A DNA stretch of 64,000 bases from Akkermansia sp. (GCA_017471985.1 JAFURE010000019.1:1-64000); one strand, 5' to 3'; shown: positions 36,617 to 45,411, counted from the stretch's first letter. A program made the numbers and translations. Notes: generated by a model from the letters alone, not told the origin.

Positions 36617-36886
36617 ATGAAGACAAGCCTATTGTTCTTTATCGGTGGCATGGTCGCTGCGACCGTTGCCAGATTAGCCTCTGCCTGCCCCTGTGCCCGC
36701 TCCATGGCCGTGAAAGGTCTGGCTCGCGGCATGAACGTGACAGAGAAAGCCAAAGAAAAACTCAACAAGTTGAAGGAGGAAGCCGAGGGCATGTGCCGGG
36801 AGGCCAAAGCCTGCGCCGAAGCAGAAAAACAGAATAAGCCCTGCTGCCATCAGGACAGCTGCGAGGTGCCGCAGGACAAGAACTAA
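36617..36886 (+). CDS. DUF6110-like small protein, partner of the P1B ATPase
   Basis: 89 residues. A membrane-spanning N-terminus (MKTSLLFFIGGMVAATVARL) is followed by a charged amphipathic helix (NVTEKAKEKLNKLKEEAEGM) and a Cys-rich end (CREAKAC, CCHQDSC). The GG-A-x7-L start, AVKGLARG and repeated Ala/Glu/Lys pattern recall DUF6110 proteins that sit next to heavy-metal P-type ATPases in Firmicutes. The adjacent ATPase lacks its own metal-binding domain, so this protein may deliver or sense metal. ATG 36617 is preferred to GTG 36593, which lies only 2 nt past the -10 box. Confidence 0.6.
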   Translation: MKTSLLFFIGGMVAATVARLASACPCARSMAVKGLARGMNVTEKAKEKLNKLKEEAEGMCREAKACAEAEKQNKPCCHQDSCEVPQDKN

Positions 36887-36908
36887 AGCCCACGGAACCG
36901 GTACTGCC

Positions 36909-38705
36909 ATGCTGCCCGCCAAAATCACCCGCCTGCTCCTGACTGCCGGTACGCTACGGCTGCTGCTGCCGCAATGGATGCGTCTGCCGCTAACCCTGTG
37001 GCGCTATCGGCATTTTTTTGCGGAGGGCATACGGTCACTGCTGGCCGGGCGGCTGGGAGTACCGGTTCTGGATGCTCTGGCCATCGGAGCGGGTATCATT
37101 ACCCGTTCCTACGGAGCGGCCAACAGCATTATGATACTGCTGAGGATATCGGACATCCTGCAGCACCGCACCCTGCGCAAAACGCGCAAGGCTCTGAGAA
37201 AAAGCCTGAGCCGGCGCATTAACCGCGTTTGGTTATTGCAGGGGGATGGTCTGGAAGTATCGGTCCCCCTGCGGGAAATTCAGCCAGGCGACAGCGTTGT
37301 GGTTCGCACCGGAGCGCTCATCGCTGTGGACGGCACCGTGACAGACGGTATGGCCGAAGTGAATGAAGCCCTCATGACGGGCGAGGCTGCTCCGGTCTGC
37401 AAGCAGCGCGGCAGCAGGGTCTATGCCGGCACAACCGTGAACTGCGGGCGGCTGGTGGTGTGTGTGGAATCGGTGGATGAGCGCACACGCATAAGCCGTA
37501 TTGTCAACATGGTGGAACATGCCGACGAACACAAAGCCCTCATTCAGACCGACTGCGAGCACCTGGCCGACCGCATTGTTCCCTGGAGCCTGCTGGCAGC
37601 CGGGCTGACCTGGGCCATTTCCGGGCGAATCGGGCAGGCCTCTGCCGTGCTGATGGTAGACTACAGCTGCGCGCTCAAGCTCACAACGCCCATCGTGATG
37701 GCAACTGCTATGCGTCAGGCAGTGAAGCACGGCGTCATTGTGAAAGGCGGTAAATATCTGGAGGCCGTCGCCATGGCCGACACTATCATCTTCGACAAAA
37801 CCGGCACGCTGACAACAGCCACGCCTTCCGTCAGCCGCATTCTGGCCCTGCCCCCCTATTCGCAGGATGATGTGCTGCGTATTGTCGCCTGTATTGAAGA
37901 GCACTTTCACCACAGCATGGCGCAGGCCATTGTGAAGGAAGCACGCCACCGCCGCCTGCGACACCGGCGGGAAGAACACGGAGAAGTGCAACTGGTCGTG
38001 GCTCGCGGGGTACGCACCACCGTGCACGGTCAAAATGCCCTTGTGGGCAGCGCCCACTTCCTTTTTCGGGATGAAGGTGTGGAAGCAGCCCCCGAACTGG
38101 AGGCTCAGATAAACGAAGGCGACTCGGTCACTTGGCTGGCCATCGGCGGGCGGGCTGTCGGGGCTGTCTGCCTGCGCGACACCCTGCGGCCGGAAGCCGC
38201 AGAAGTCATACGCGACCTGCGTGCACTCGGGTTGAAAAACATCTTGCTGCTCACAGGAGATACCGCTCAGAGCACCGTACCGGTGGCACAGGCTCTGGGG
38301 ATTACAGATTATTTCACCGGCATGTCACCCGAGCAGAAAGCCGCCGTAGTCTGCGAATTGCGGGACATGGGGCACAAAATCATCATGGTGGGTGACGGAG
38401 TGAACGACTCGCCGGCCATGACATGTGCCGAAGCGGCGGTATCAATGAAAGACGCCGCCGATCTGGCCCGCGAAGTGGCCGACATCACCCTGCTGGAAAA
38501 CTCGCTCAGCGGGCTCGTTGACCTGCGGCGACTGTCAGTGGCAGCCCTGCGGCGCATTCACAGCAACTACCGTTTCATAGCCGCCTTCAATTCCGCCCTT
38601 ATTGCAGCCGGAGCGTTCGGGGTATTTCCCCCGCTACTCTCGGCCTGGCTTCACAACCTGTCCACTGTGGGCGTGTGCGTGACCAGCCGCCGTTCCTTTG
38701 AATAA
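36909..38705 (+). CDS. P1B-type heavy-metal-transporting ATPase
   Basis: 598 residues. P-type motifs: MTGEAAP (actuator, TGEA in place of TGES), phosphorylation site FDKTGTLT (Asp 296), and MVGDGVNDSPAM. The transmembrane metal site reads DYSCALKLTTP (Cys 254) rather than the CPC of copper and zinc/cadmium pumps. The nucleotide domain has HFHHSMAQAIV where HP usually sits. There is no N-terminal metal-binding (HMA) domain. S-C-A-L sites occur in poorly studied P1B pumps beside DUF6110 proteins, so the metal is uncertain. It starts 22 nt after the DUF6110-like gene. Confidence 0.88.
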   Translation: MLPAKITRLLLTAGTLRLLLPQWMRLPLTLWRYRHFFAEGIRSLLAGRLGVPVLDALAIGAGIITRSYGAANSIMILLRISDILQHRTLRKTRKALRKSLSRRINRVWLLQGDGLEVSVPLREIQPGDSVVVRTGALIAVDGTVTDGMAEVNEALMTGEAAPVCKQRGSRVYAGTTVNCGRLVVCVESVDERTRISRIVNMVEHADEHKALIQTDCEHLADRIVPWSLLAAGLTWAISGRIGQASAVLMVDYSCALKLTTPIVMATAMRQAVKHGVIVKGGKYLEAVAMADTIIFDKTGTLTTATPSVSRILALPPYSQDDVLRIVACIEEHFHHSMAQAIVKEARHRRLRHRREEHGEVQLVVARGVRTTVHGQNALVGSAHFLFRDEGVEAAPELEAQINEGDSVTWLAIGGRAVGAVCLRDTLRPEAAEVIRDLRALGLKNILLLTGDTAQSTVPVAQALGITDYFTGMSPEQKAAVVCELRDMGHKIIMVGDGVNDSPAMTCAEAAVSMKDAADLAREVADITLLENSLSGLVDLRRLSVAALRRIHSNYRFIAAFNSALIAAGAFGVFPPLLSAWLHNLSTVGVCVTSRRSFE

Positions 38706-38732
38706 GCGGCCGGTCATACAATCGGCGCAGAA

Positions 38733-39833
38733 TCACTTGCCGAGCAGCTCGGCCAGTACCTCCAGGCAGCGGGCATTCTCACGCTCCGTGCCGACGGTGA
38801 TGCGCACATACTCAGGCAGGCCGTAGCCGTCCATGTGGCGCAGAATAACCCCCTTAGCCAAAGCGTCATTGAACACCTTACGTCCCTGCCCCGTCTTCAC
38901 CAGAATGAAGTTGGCCTGACTGGGCACGTACTCAATCCCCCAGGACTTGAAGGCGGAGTAGTACTGCTCCTTGCCGCGGTTCACCATATCCACCGATTTG
39001 GCGAGGTGTTCCTCATCATCGAGCGCAGCAGCGGCTGCGGCCTGTGACATGAGGTTCATATTGAAGGGCGTGCGCGCCTTGTTGAGCAGGTCGGCAATCT
39101 CGGGAATCGTGACGCCGTAACCGGCACGCAGACCGGCCAGACCGTAGGCCTTGGAGAAAGTGCGCAGCAGAATAACGTTGCGCCCCTGCTTCACATACTT
39201 CAGCGTATCGGGTTTGTCGTCCGCAAAGTCGATGTAGGCTTCGTCGAATGCCACAATGACATGCTCCGGCACCTGCTCCATGAAGGAGTCCATCTCGGCC
39301 TGAGTGACCACCGTACCGAGCGGGTTGGCCGGGTTCGTTATGAATACCAGACGCGTCTGCGGAGTAATCGCCGCCAGAATAGCCTGCAGGTCAGAGCTGA
39401 AGTCAGGCTTGATGGGAGCCTCCACATACTTAGCCCCGAAGAGTTTGCACATGATGGGGTACATGGAGAAGCTGTGCTTTGCGGCGATAAGCTCAATTCC
39501 CTCGTGCAGGCAGGCGTGGCACAGCAGCTCGATAAGCTCACTGCTGCCGCTGCCCACCACAGTCTGGTTGAACTCCACCCCGAAACGGGCGGCAATCTTG
39601 CTGCGCAGGTTGAACGATGCGCCATCGGGATAAATATGCACACCGGCAGCCGTTTTCACCATGGCCTCCACAGCCTTAGGAGAGGGGCCGAGCGAGTTTT
39701 CATTCGAGGCGAGCTTCACGATATCGACGGGGTCCATTCCCAGCTCGCGGGCGGTTTCCTCGATGGGCTTGCCGGGCTGGTAAGCGACCAGCTCCAGCAC
39801 GTACTGATTGGCATACTGTGCGATGTTGCTCAT
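38733..39833 (-). CDS. hisC: Histidinol-phosphate aminotransferase
   Basis: 366 residues, class II PLP aminotransferase. Motifs: LASNENSLGPSPKAVEAM (substrate), NPANPLGT, FDEAYIDF, and the PLP lysine in RTFSKAYGLAGLRAGYG. HisC converts histidinol phosphate to imidazole acetol phosphate, in histidine synthesis; relatives also act on aromatic amino acids. I chose ATG 39833 because longer starts overlap the -10 box. No other his gene is nearby. Confidence 0.9.
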   Translation of the reverse strand: MSNIAQYANQYVLELVAYQPGKPIEETARELGMDPVDIVKLASNENSLGPSPKAVEAMVKTAAGVHIYPDGASFNLRSKIAARFGVEFNQTVVGSGSSELIELLCHACLHEGIELIAAKHSFSMYPIMCKLFGAKYVEAPIKPDFSSDLQAILAAITPQTRLVFITNPANPLGTVVTQAEMDSFMEQVPEHVIVAFDEAYIDFADDKPDTLKYVKQGRNVILLRTFSKAYGLAGLRAGYGVTIPEIADLLNKARTPFNMNLMSQAAAAAALDDEEHLAKSVDMVNRGKEQYYSAFKSWGIEYVPSQANFILVKTGQGRKVFNDALAKGVILRHMDGYGLPEYVRITVGTERENARCLEVLAELLGK

Positions 39834-39855
39834 GGTTTGCGCGTGTTCGCGGGGC

Positions 39856-39884
39856 ATTATAATACCTGTCATGAGTAAACACAA
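39856..39884 (-). promoter_or_regulatory. Promoter of hisC
   Basis: TTGTGT (39879-39884), 17 nt, consensus TATAAT (39856-39861), leader about 15 nt. Its -35 is 3 nt from that of the divergent gene. Confidence 0.6.
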
Positions 39885-39887
39885 GCC

Positions 39888-39916
39888 TTGAATAAGCCAT
39901 GAATATCAGATAAAAT
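39888..39916 (+). promoter_or_regulatory. Leaderless promoter of the gene at 39924
   Basis: TTGAAT (39888-39893), 17 nt, TAAAAT (39911-39916), 7 nt before ATG 39924. The earlier in-frame ATG at 39915 lies inside the -10 box. Confidence 0.6.
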
Positions 39917-39923
39917 GTCGTGC

Positions 39924-40931
39924 ATGAAAAAATGGCATAAGCGAACCCTGTTTGTTCTGGCACTGGGCTTACTCGGCACTGTGGCCGTGGCCTATCGACC
40001 GGCGCTCACTCCGGACGAGGTGCAGGAAATCAAGCACTTTGAACAGGAAGTCGCTCTGCCGGAGCACCTCAGCGATTCCACGTTTGCCTTCACCCACACC
40101 ATTCAGCTGCACAACCCGCAGAAGGGTACCTGGTACGCCGGCGGTCTGCAGGAGGTGCACAAGCAGCTCACCCCCGCCGAGTGGCCGATAGAAGTCCGCT
40201 GTGAAAACGGTAAACTGAAAGTCCTGGCACCGCCGCCCTCATTGAGCGCACCGCTCGCCCACCTGAAAGCCACCTGGGTGGTGGGAATCGGCGATGTATC
40301 CCGCGTGCGCCGTCCCAATGGGCGCCTGCATACCGAGTACCAGCTGCACATTTCCTGCAATCTGGAACACACACCAAGTCTGTGGCGCCCGAAACAGCGG
40401 GAGATGTTCGTGCAGTTCATCACGGTTGATGTGGAAGACAAAGCTGCCGACATGGGAACCGCCCTGCTGGCAGAAACAGTCGGCCCCTTTTTCGGGCAAT
40501 TCCGCATGAGCACCACCGGACCGGAACCACAGTTACCGGCCCGCTACTGCGAGTCGGCTCTTTCCAATGCCATGTTGCGCCTGCTGCACACACTGGCAGC
40601 CTGCACCCCCGACACCCATGAGCAGCTCACCCCGCGATTGATTAACGGAGCAGCCCAACTCAGCCGATTCGCAACCGATGCCCCCTGGCCCGAGTGCTGG
40701 GGGCACTCAGATGAAATGGCTCGCACGATTGCCTACCGCGTAGGCCCCGTGCTCGAGTACCTGGCAGAGAAAGAATGTTTCGGCAATCAGCAACTGGCAG
40801 ATTTCATCAATGGCGAGCATTTTGCCCGGATTTTTGGTGAAAGTTTTGTGGACGCAAAAAGTTCCGACATTCAAGCAGATTTAGAAGATATTGAAATTGA
40901 ATACATTGAATCACCTAGCTCACAAAATTGA
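39924..40931 (+). CDS. Membrane-anchored or exported protein of unknown function
   Basis: 335 residues. A basic start (MKKWHKR) and one hydrophobic segment (TLFVLALGLLGTVAVAY) act as signal or anchor. The rest is soluble, with a beta-rich first half (about 50-180) and a helical second half ending in an acidic tail (DIQADLEDIEIEYIESPSSQ). No family recognised. The promoter dictates the start. The downstream region holds the candidate small RNA or terminator. Confidence 0.7.
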   Translation: MKKWHKRTLFVLALGLLGTVAVAYRPALTPDEVQEIKHFEQEVALPEHLSDSTFAFTHTIQLHNPQKGTWYAGGLQEVHKQLTPAEWPIEVRCENGKLKVLAPPPSLSAPLAHLKATWVVGIGDVSRVRRPNGRLHTEYQLHISCNLEHTPSLWRPKQREMFVQFITVDVEDKAADMGTALLAETVGPFFGQFRMSTTGPEPQLPARYCESALSNAMLRLLHTLAACTPDTHEQLTPRLINGAAQLSRFATDAPWPECWGHSDEMARTIAYRVGPVLEYLAEKECFGNQQLADFINGEHFARIFGESFVDAKSSDIQADLEDIEIEYIESPSSQN

Positions 40932-40966
40932 AAAATTAAATAAAAAAAATACACTTTTTCTGTAGA

Positions 40967-41107
40967 TTTTCAGAATTCTTTGCGTTCTCTATAGTGTAGG
41001 CCGGGGTGAGAGCCGGCCGAGAGAAGACAGAAAACTGTTTTTCATAGAGTAGGTGTAAGTACAAGGTCGACCGGAGAACCCAGATGGGTGCCGGTCGATT
41101 TTGTTGT
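40967..41107 (+). ncRNA. Candidate small structured RNA with own promoter and terminator
   Basis: Between two convergent genes lies TTTTCA (40967-40972), 17 nt, TATAGT (40990-40995), then a perfect hairpin GGCCGG/CCGGCC (40999-41018) where the transcript would begin. A linker with ACAG/CTGT pairing potential follows, then a terminator: TCGACCGG/CCGGTCGA (41067-41074, 41091-41098) with an inner ACCCA/TGGGT stem and a T-rich tail. Predicted RNA is about 105 nt. It does not match 6S, SRP, tmRNA or RNase P as I know them. The simpler reading is that only the last hairpin is real and ends the gene at 39924. Confidence 0.4.
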
Positions 41108-41108
41108 G

Positions 41109-41912
41109 TCAGAGGATGATGCGCTCCATATCATCGGGCACATGGATGGCGCCGCGAAAATGCTCCGCAGCCTCAGCCGAGTAGGCAGAGCGACGGGTGG
41201 ATAGTGTCTTGTCCTCGGTATGGTAGAGCAGCAGGTTACTCACATTGAGCCCTGCGGCCAGGCGCCCGGCATCGAGCGCGGTGCTGTGGTGTTTTTCATA
41301 AGGCTTAAAGCGCTCGCGGTCGGCGTACAGGCAGAAAGCCTCGCAGAGCAACCAATCGGCCCCGATGGCGTATTGCCCGGCGCGCTCGTTGTATGGCTCA
41401 TCGCCCAGACAGGTCAGACGGCGACCGTCGGGTAGCTGCAGGCAGAAACCGTATTGCTTTGCCTTGGTTGAACCTATATCAAAGGCCTGAGCCCGCATCC
41501 CGGCCACAGAGAACCCCTCACCGTCGGCCAGAGCATGCAGCAGAATGTCATCGTGAAGGTGCTTGCAAACCTTGCCCGGCAAAGTCAGGCGGCAGATAGA
41601 CTCCAGCGCAGCCAGGCCCTCGTCGTGCCCGAAAAGGTGCAATTCACCGCTGTACTTGCCGGAGTTCATAGCCTGAGCAATCATACGAACAACCCACACG
41701 ACGCCGAAAATGTGGTCGGTATGGGTGTGGGTCAGAAAAATGTCGTGAATGTCACTCAGCGACACTCCGGCCTGCTCCAGTCGGGCCAATATACCGTTGC
41801 CGCCACCGGCATCCACCAGCAGCACCTGCTGCCCGTTGCGGATGGTGAAACAAGTATTGTAGCAGCGTGTTACCGCTGCATTTCCCGTGCCCAACATGGT
41901 AAGTTCCGTCAT
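41109..41912 (-). CDS. Metallo-beta-lactamase-fold hydrolase (RNase Z-like)
   Basis: 267 residues. The MBL signature HTHTDH is at about residue 61 (FLTHTHTDHIFG); GT-GNAA near the start, CLGDEPYN and a late HHSTALDAG supply other metal-site positions. RNase Z proteins share this GTG-A and H-x-H-x-D-H layout, but this one lacks an obvious exosite arm, so phosphodiesterase or another MBL activity is equally possible. Cytoplasmic, single gene with a leaderless promoter, divergent from pyrF. Confidence 0.8.
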   Translation of the reverse strand: MTELTMLGTGNAAVTRCYNTCFTIRNGQQVLLVDAGGGNGILARLEQAGVSLSDIHDIFLTHTHTDHIFGVVWVVRMIAQAMNSGKYSGELHLFGHDEGLAALESICRLTLPGKVCKHLHDDILLHALADGEGFSVAGMRAQAFDIGSTKAKQYGFCLQLPDGRRLTCLGDEPYNERAGQYAIGADWLLCEAFCLYADRERFKPYEKHHSTALDAGRLAAGLNVSNLLLYHTEDKTLSTRRSAYSAEAAEHFRGAIHVPDDMERIIL

Positions 41913-41919
41913 GATTGGC

Positions 41920-41948
41920 AGTATATCAGCCTGAAGGCTTCATTACAA
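41920..41948 (-). promoter_or_regulatory. Leaderless promoter of the MBL hydrolase gene
   Basis: TTGTAA (41943-41948), 17 nt, TATACT (41920-41925), 7 nt before the ATG. Confidence 0.6.
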
Positions 41949-41964
41949 GACTGTAATTTGTATG

Positions 41965-41993
41965 TTGCAATAAGGTATATTTTATGCTATTAT
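41965..41993 (+). promoter_or_regulatory. Promoter of pyrF
   Basis: TTGCAA (41965-41970), 17 nt, TATTAT (41988-41993), 9 nt before the ATG. The predicted leader is 1 to 3 nt. Confidence 0.6.
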
Positions 41994-42002
41994 CGCCTCA
42001 AC

Positions 42003-42782
42003 ATGAAATTCACCGATAAACTTCAGGCTCGTATTCAGGCCACCCGCTCTGCTCTCTGCGTGGGGCTTGACCCTCGTCCGCAGACGGAAAACATGAACGA
42101 ACTGGCCGATTGGCTGCGCAAGGTAGTGGCAGAGACCGCTCCCTACACCGCGGCTTACAAGCCCAATATCGCCTATTTCGAGGCCATGGGCCTGCCCGGT
42201 CTGAAGGTGCTCGAGGAGCTGCTGCCTGATATGCCCAAGGACATTCCGGTGATTCTCGATGCCAAGCGCGGTGACATCGGCGAAACCCAGAAATACTACG
42301 CCCAGGCCTACTTTGAGCGCATGCAGGTGGATGCCGTGACACTCAATCCCTTCATGGGCTACGATATTCTGGAGCCCTTCCTGAACCACCCCGGCAAGGC
42401 CGTATACCTGCTGGCCGTTACCTCCAACGCCGGTTCTGCCGATATTGAGCGTCAGGTACTGGCCAATGGCCGCAAGGTCTACCAGCTGGTAGGCGATATG
42501 GTAGAGCGCGCCCGCGCTGAGGGTGCCGCTACCGAAGTCGGCATGGTCATGGGTCTGACCAATGCCAGCAGTGAATTACTGGCAGAGCTGCCCGATGCCC
42601 CCCTGCTTATCCCCGGTCTGGGCGCTCAGGGCGGCGATTTGAGCGCGCTGACTGGCGGCACCCGTGTGGCCCCGCCCGTCATCAACGTATCCCGCGGCAT
42701 CCTTTACCGTGAGCCGGAGCTGAGCTTTGCCGAAAAGGCCGAGAAGTACGCGCTGGAAATCCGCGAGGCGCTGTCCCTCTGA
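42003..42782 (+). CDS. pyrF: Orotidine 5'-phosphate decarboxylase (type 2)
   Basis: 259 residues. The catalytic DAKRGDIG motif (about 80-87) and CVGLDPRP near the start mark the longer type 2 group of OMP decarboxylases. [18 protein letters not shown] and the phosphate-loop region [10 protein letters not shown] also match. It makes UMP, the last step of pyrimidine synthesis. First gene of a run with thyA, a DNA methyltransferase and folA, spaced by 14-17 nt, linking UMP to dTMP supply. Confidence 0.94.
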   Translation: MKFTDKLQARIQATRSALCVGLDPRPQTENMNELADWLRKVVAETAPYTAAYKPNIAYFEAMGLPGLKVLEELLPDMPKDIPVILDAKRGDIGETQKYYAQAYFERMQVDAVTLNPFMGYDILEPFLNHPGKAVYLLAVTSNAGSADIERQVLANGRKVYQLVGDMVERARAEGAATEVGMVMGLTNASSELLAELPDAPLLIPGLGAQGGDLSALTGGTRVAPPVINVSRGILYREPELSFAEKAEKYALEIREALSL

Positions 42783-42796
42783 ACAGAAGCATAGCC

Positions 42797-43612
42797 ATGA
42801 AACAATATCTGGAGCTGCTCGATGATGTGCTGACCAACGGTGTGGGGAGGGATGACCGCACCGGCACGGGTACCGTGGGTGTATTCGGTCGTCAAGTTCG
42901 CTTTGACCTGCGCAAGGGATTCCCCTGCCTGACCACCAAGAAACTGCACCTGCGCTCCATCATCTATGAGTTGCTCTGGTTCCTGAAAGGCAGCACCAAC
43001 GTGCGCTACCTGCAGGAAAACGGTGTGAGTATATGGGACGAGTGGGCCGATGAAAACGGCGACCTCGGCCCCGTATACGGCAGCCAGTGGCGCAAGTGGC
43101 CCGATGGTCAGGGCGGCAGCATTGACCAGATAGCCAAGCTCATTGACGGGTTGAAGAACAACCCCTGGAGCCGCCGTCACATTGTGACCGCGTGGAATGT
43201 GGCAGAGGTAGACAACATGGCCCTGCCCCCCTGCCACTGCCTGTACCAGTTCTGTGTGATTCCCGCTCAGAAGGAGGGCGAAAAACACGGGCTGAGCCTG
43301 CAGCTCTACCAGCGCAGTTGTGACTTGTTCCTGGGAGTGCCGTTCAACATCGCCAGTTATGCACTGTTGCTCATGATGGTAGCTCAGGTGTGCGGGTACG
43401 AGGCTCGAGAGTTCGTGCACACATTCGGCGACCTGCACCTTTACAGGAACCATCTGGAGCAGGCGCGCCTGCAGCTCACCCGCGAGCCGCGTCCCCTGCC
43501 CACCATGCGCCTCAACCCGAATGTGACTGAGATTGACGGCTTTGACTACGCGGATTTCACGCTCGAAAACTACGACCCGCACCCCCATATCAAGGCTCCC
43601 ATTTCGGTGTAA
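42797..43612 (+). CDS. thyA: Thymidylate synthase
   Basis: 271 residues, a standard ThyA. Active-site Cys in [10 protein letters not shown] (about 149), [13 protein letters not shown] at the start, [28 protein letters not shown] and the C-terminal phosphate/folate end APISV. It methylates dUMP to dTMP using methylene-tetrahydrofolate and yields dihydrofolate, which folA two genes downstream regenerates. No Shine-Dalgarno sequence precedes the start. Confidence 0.97.
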   Translation: MKQYLELLDDVLTNGVGRDDRTGTGTVGVFGRQVRFDLRKGFPCLTTKKLHLRSIIYELLWFLKGSTNVRYLQENGVSIWDEWADENGDLGPVYGSQWRKWPDGQGGSIDQIAKLIDGLKNNPWSRRHIVTAWNVAEVDNMALPPCHCLYQFCVIPAQKEGEKHGLSLQLYQRSCDLFLGVPFNIASYALLLMMVAQVCGYEAREFVHTFGDLHLYRNHLEQARLQLTREPRPLPTMRLNPNVTEIDGFDYADFTLENYDPHPHIKAPISV

Positions 43613-43629
43613 GCCGTCCCGCTGTTGCC

Positions 43630-44739
43630 ATGTCCGTACCCGTGGAGTGTGAGGAGAACCCTGCTTATCTGACAGAGCAGATTATCACCTACATCGGCAA
43701 CAAGCGCGCCCTGCTATCCTTCCTGGAGTCGGGCGTGCGCAAGGTACGGGAACGACTGGGAGGTCGCAAGCTCAGCTGTCTGGATGCCTTTTCAGGCTCA
43801 GGCATTGTGGCCCGCATGCTCAAACAGCATGCCGATGAGCTCTACGTGAATGACTTGGAAGATTACTCACGTATTATCAACACATGCTATCTGGCCAACA
43901 CTGACGAGCTGAATAGCGATGAACTAGCCGCACACCTGAAGGAGCTGCAAGATAAACTCCGCACCCCGAGCCCGGGATTTATTACCGAAATGTACGCCCC
44001 GGCAGATGACGCCGACATTCAGTCCGGCGAGCGTGCTTTCTATACCCGACGCAATGCACTGTATCTGGACACTGCCTGCCGGGCCATTCATGCCCTGCCG
44101 CCGCAGCTTTTCCCGTATTTCATGGGGCCGCTGCTTTACGGGGCCTCTGTCCACACCAATACGGCAGGAGTTTTCAAAGGCTTTTACAAAAACCGCAAGG
44201 GCGTGGGCCAGTTCGGCGGCGAAGCACGCAATGCCCTACAGCGCATACTGAGAGATATTGAACTGACGCTGCCTGTGTTCTCCCGCTTCCACACGCAGAA
44301 CCATATTATGCAAATGCCGGCCAATGAGCTTGTAGCTCAGCTGCCTGAGCTTGATTTCGCCTACCTGGATCCCCCATACAACCAACACCCCTACGGTTCC
44401 AATTATTTCATGCTCAACCTGATAGCCAACTATCAGCGACCGGAGCACACATCTGCGGAATCGGGCATACCCCGCAACTGGAACCGCTCTGCCTATAACC
44501 GCCCGCAGTCTGCACAGGCCGAACTCTTTCGCCTGGTGGAGCAGTGTCCGGCGCGCTTTATTCTCATTTCATACAACTCTGAAGGCTTTGTGAAGTATGA
44601 TGACTTCATGAACCACCTGCAGAAACTCGGCCGGGTTGACTTTCTGCAGACGGAGTACAATACCTTCCGTGGCTGTCGCAACCTCAGAAGCCGCGATATC
44701 AAGGTTCGCGAATTCCTCTTTCTACTGGAAAAACACTAA
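43630..44739 (+). CDS. D12-class adenine-specific DNA methyltransferase
   Basis: 369 residues. In order: motif X-like YIGNKRALLSFL (about 19-30), SAM-binding DAFSGSGIVARML (about 51-63), and catalytic DPPY in YLDPPYNQHPYG (about 248). This fits N6-adenine methyltransferases of the D12/alpha class, which mark DNA in restriction-modification or as orphan regulators. No restriction nuclease gene is beside it; it sits between thyA and folA, 17 nt after one and 14 nt before the other. The recognition site is unknown. Confidence 0.85.
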   Translation: MSVPVECEENPAYLTEQIITYIGNKRALLSFLESGVRKVRERLGGRKLSCLDAFSGSGIVARMLKQHADELYVNDLEDYSRIINTCYLANTDELNSDELAAHLKELQDKLRTPSPGFITEMYAPADDADIQSGERAFYTRRNALYLDTACRAIHALPPQLFPYFMGPLLYGASVHTNTAGVFKGFYKNRKGVGQFGGEARNALQRILRDIELTLPVFSRFHTQNHIMQMPANELVAQLPELDFAYLDPPYNQHPYGSNYFMLNLIANYQRPEHTSAESGIPRNWNRSAYNRPQSAQAELFRLVEQCPARFILISYNSEGFVKYDDFMNHLQKLGRVDFLQTEYNTFRGCRNLRSRDIKVREFLFLLEKH

Positions 44740-44753
44740 ACCACCACCTCATT

Positions 44754-45239
44754 ATGTCACTTACCTTTACCGGAGTCGTCGCCATGGCCGCAGATAGAGC
44801 CATAGGGCTGAACAATACCATGCCCTGGCGTCTGTCCGATGACCTCAAGCTCTTCAAGCGTCTGACCATGGGCCACCCTATTCTCATGGGCCGCAAGACC
44901 TGGCAGAGCCTGGGGCGCCCCCTGCCCGGTCGCCAGAATATCGTGCTCACTCGCGCAGCTGATTTTGAGGCCCCGGGAGCTACTGTCATTCACGATATTT
45001 CAGAGCTCAACGGGCTCGAACTGCAGAGTGATGAAATCATGGTGATTGGCGGAGCCCAGATTTACGAACTCATGTTGCCCCACATGCAGGGTATTTACGT
45101 GTCGGAAGTTCATGGTGAGTGGGACGCCGATACCTATTTCCCGCCCTTCCGTGATATTTTCCCCCACCGGGAACTGCTGGAGCACTTCGAGTGCTTTGAC
45201 TCCGTGCTTTATACCAAGACCAGTATGAAAAACGCTTAA
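44754..45239 (+). CDS. folA: Dihydrofolate reductase
   Basis: 161 residues, standard length. GVVAMAADRAIGLNNTMPW (folate site), DDLKLFKRLTMGHPILMGRKTW (NADPH), LPGRQNIVLTR and IMVIGGAQIYEL are all present. It reduces dihydrofolate to tetrahydrofolate. Last gene of the pyrF-thyA run. In the active site the usual Asp/Glu is found in SDDLK. Confidence 0.96.
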   Translation: MSLTFTGVVAMAADRAIGLNNTMPWRLSDDLKLFKRLTMGHPILMGRKTWQSLGRPLPGRQNIVLTRAADFEAPGATVIHDISELNGLELQSDEIMVIGGAQIYELMLPHMQGIYVSEVHGEWDADTYFPPFRDIFPHRELLEHFECFDSVLYTKTSMKNA

Positions 45240-45301
45240 AGTTAAAACGAACACCATTTAAGTGGTGACCGGACATTTAGCCCCGGAAAGAAAATGTCCA
45301 T

Positions 45302-45353
45302 AAAAAAGCGCCGCTGAGTTTTCCGGTGATTACGGAGATAACTCAGCGGCGCT
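45302..45353. terminator. Long-stem terminator between convergent genes
   Basis: AGCGCCGCTGAGTT (45307-45320) and AACTCAGCGGCGCT (45340-45353) pair perfectly over 14 bases, with an inner TCCG/CGGA. On the minus strand it is followed by a T run, ending the His-rich gene; it also follows folA. Confidence 0.85.
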
Positions 45354-45411
45354 GTGTAGTTATGTTTTCTGTCTGTGGTGGGTCATCCATGGTTATTTGC
45401 AGTATATCGGG

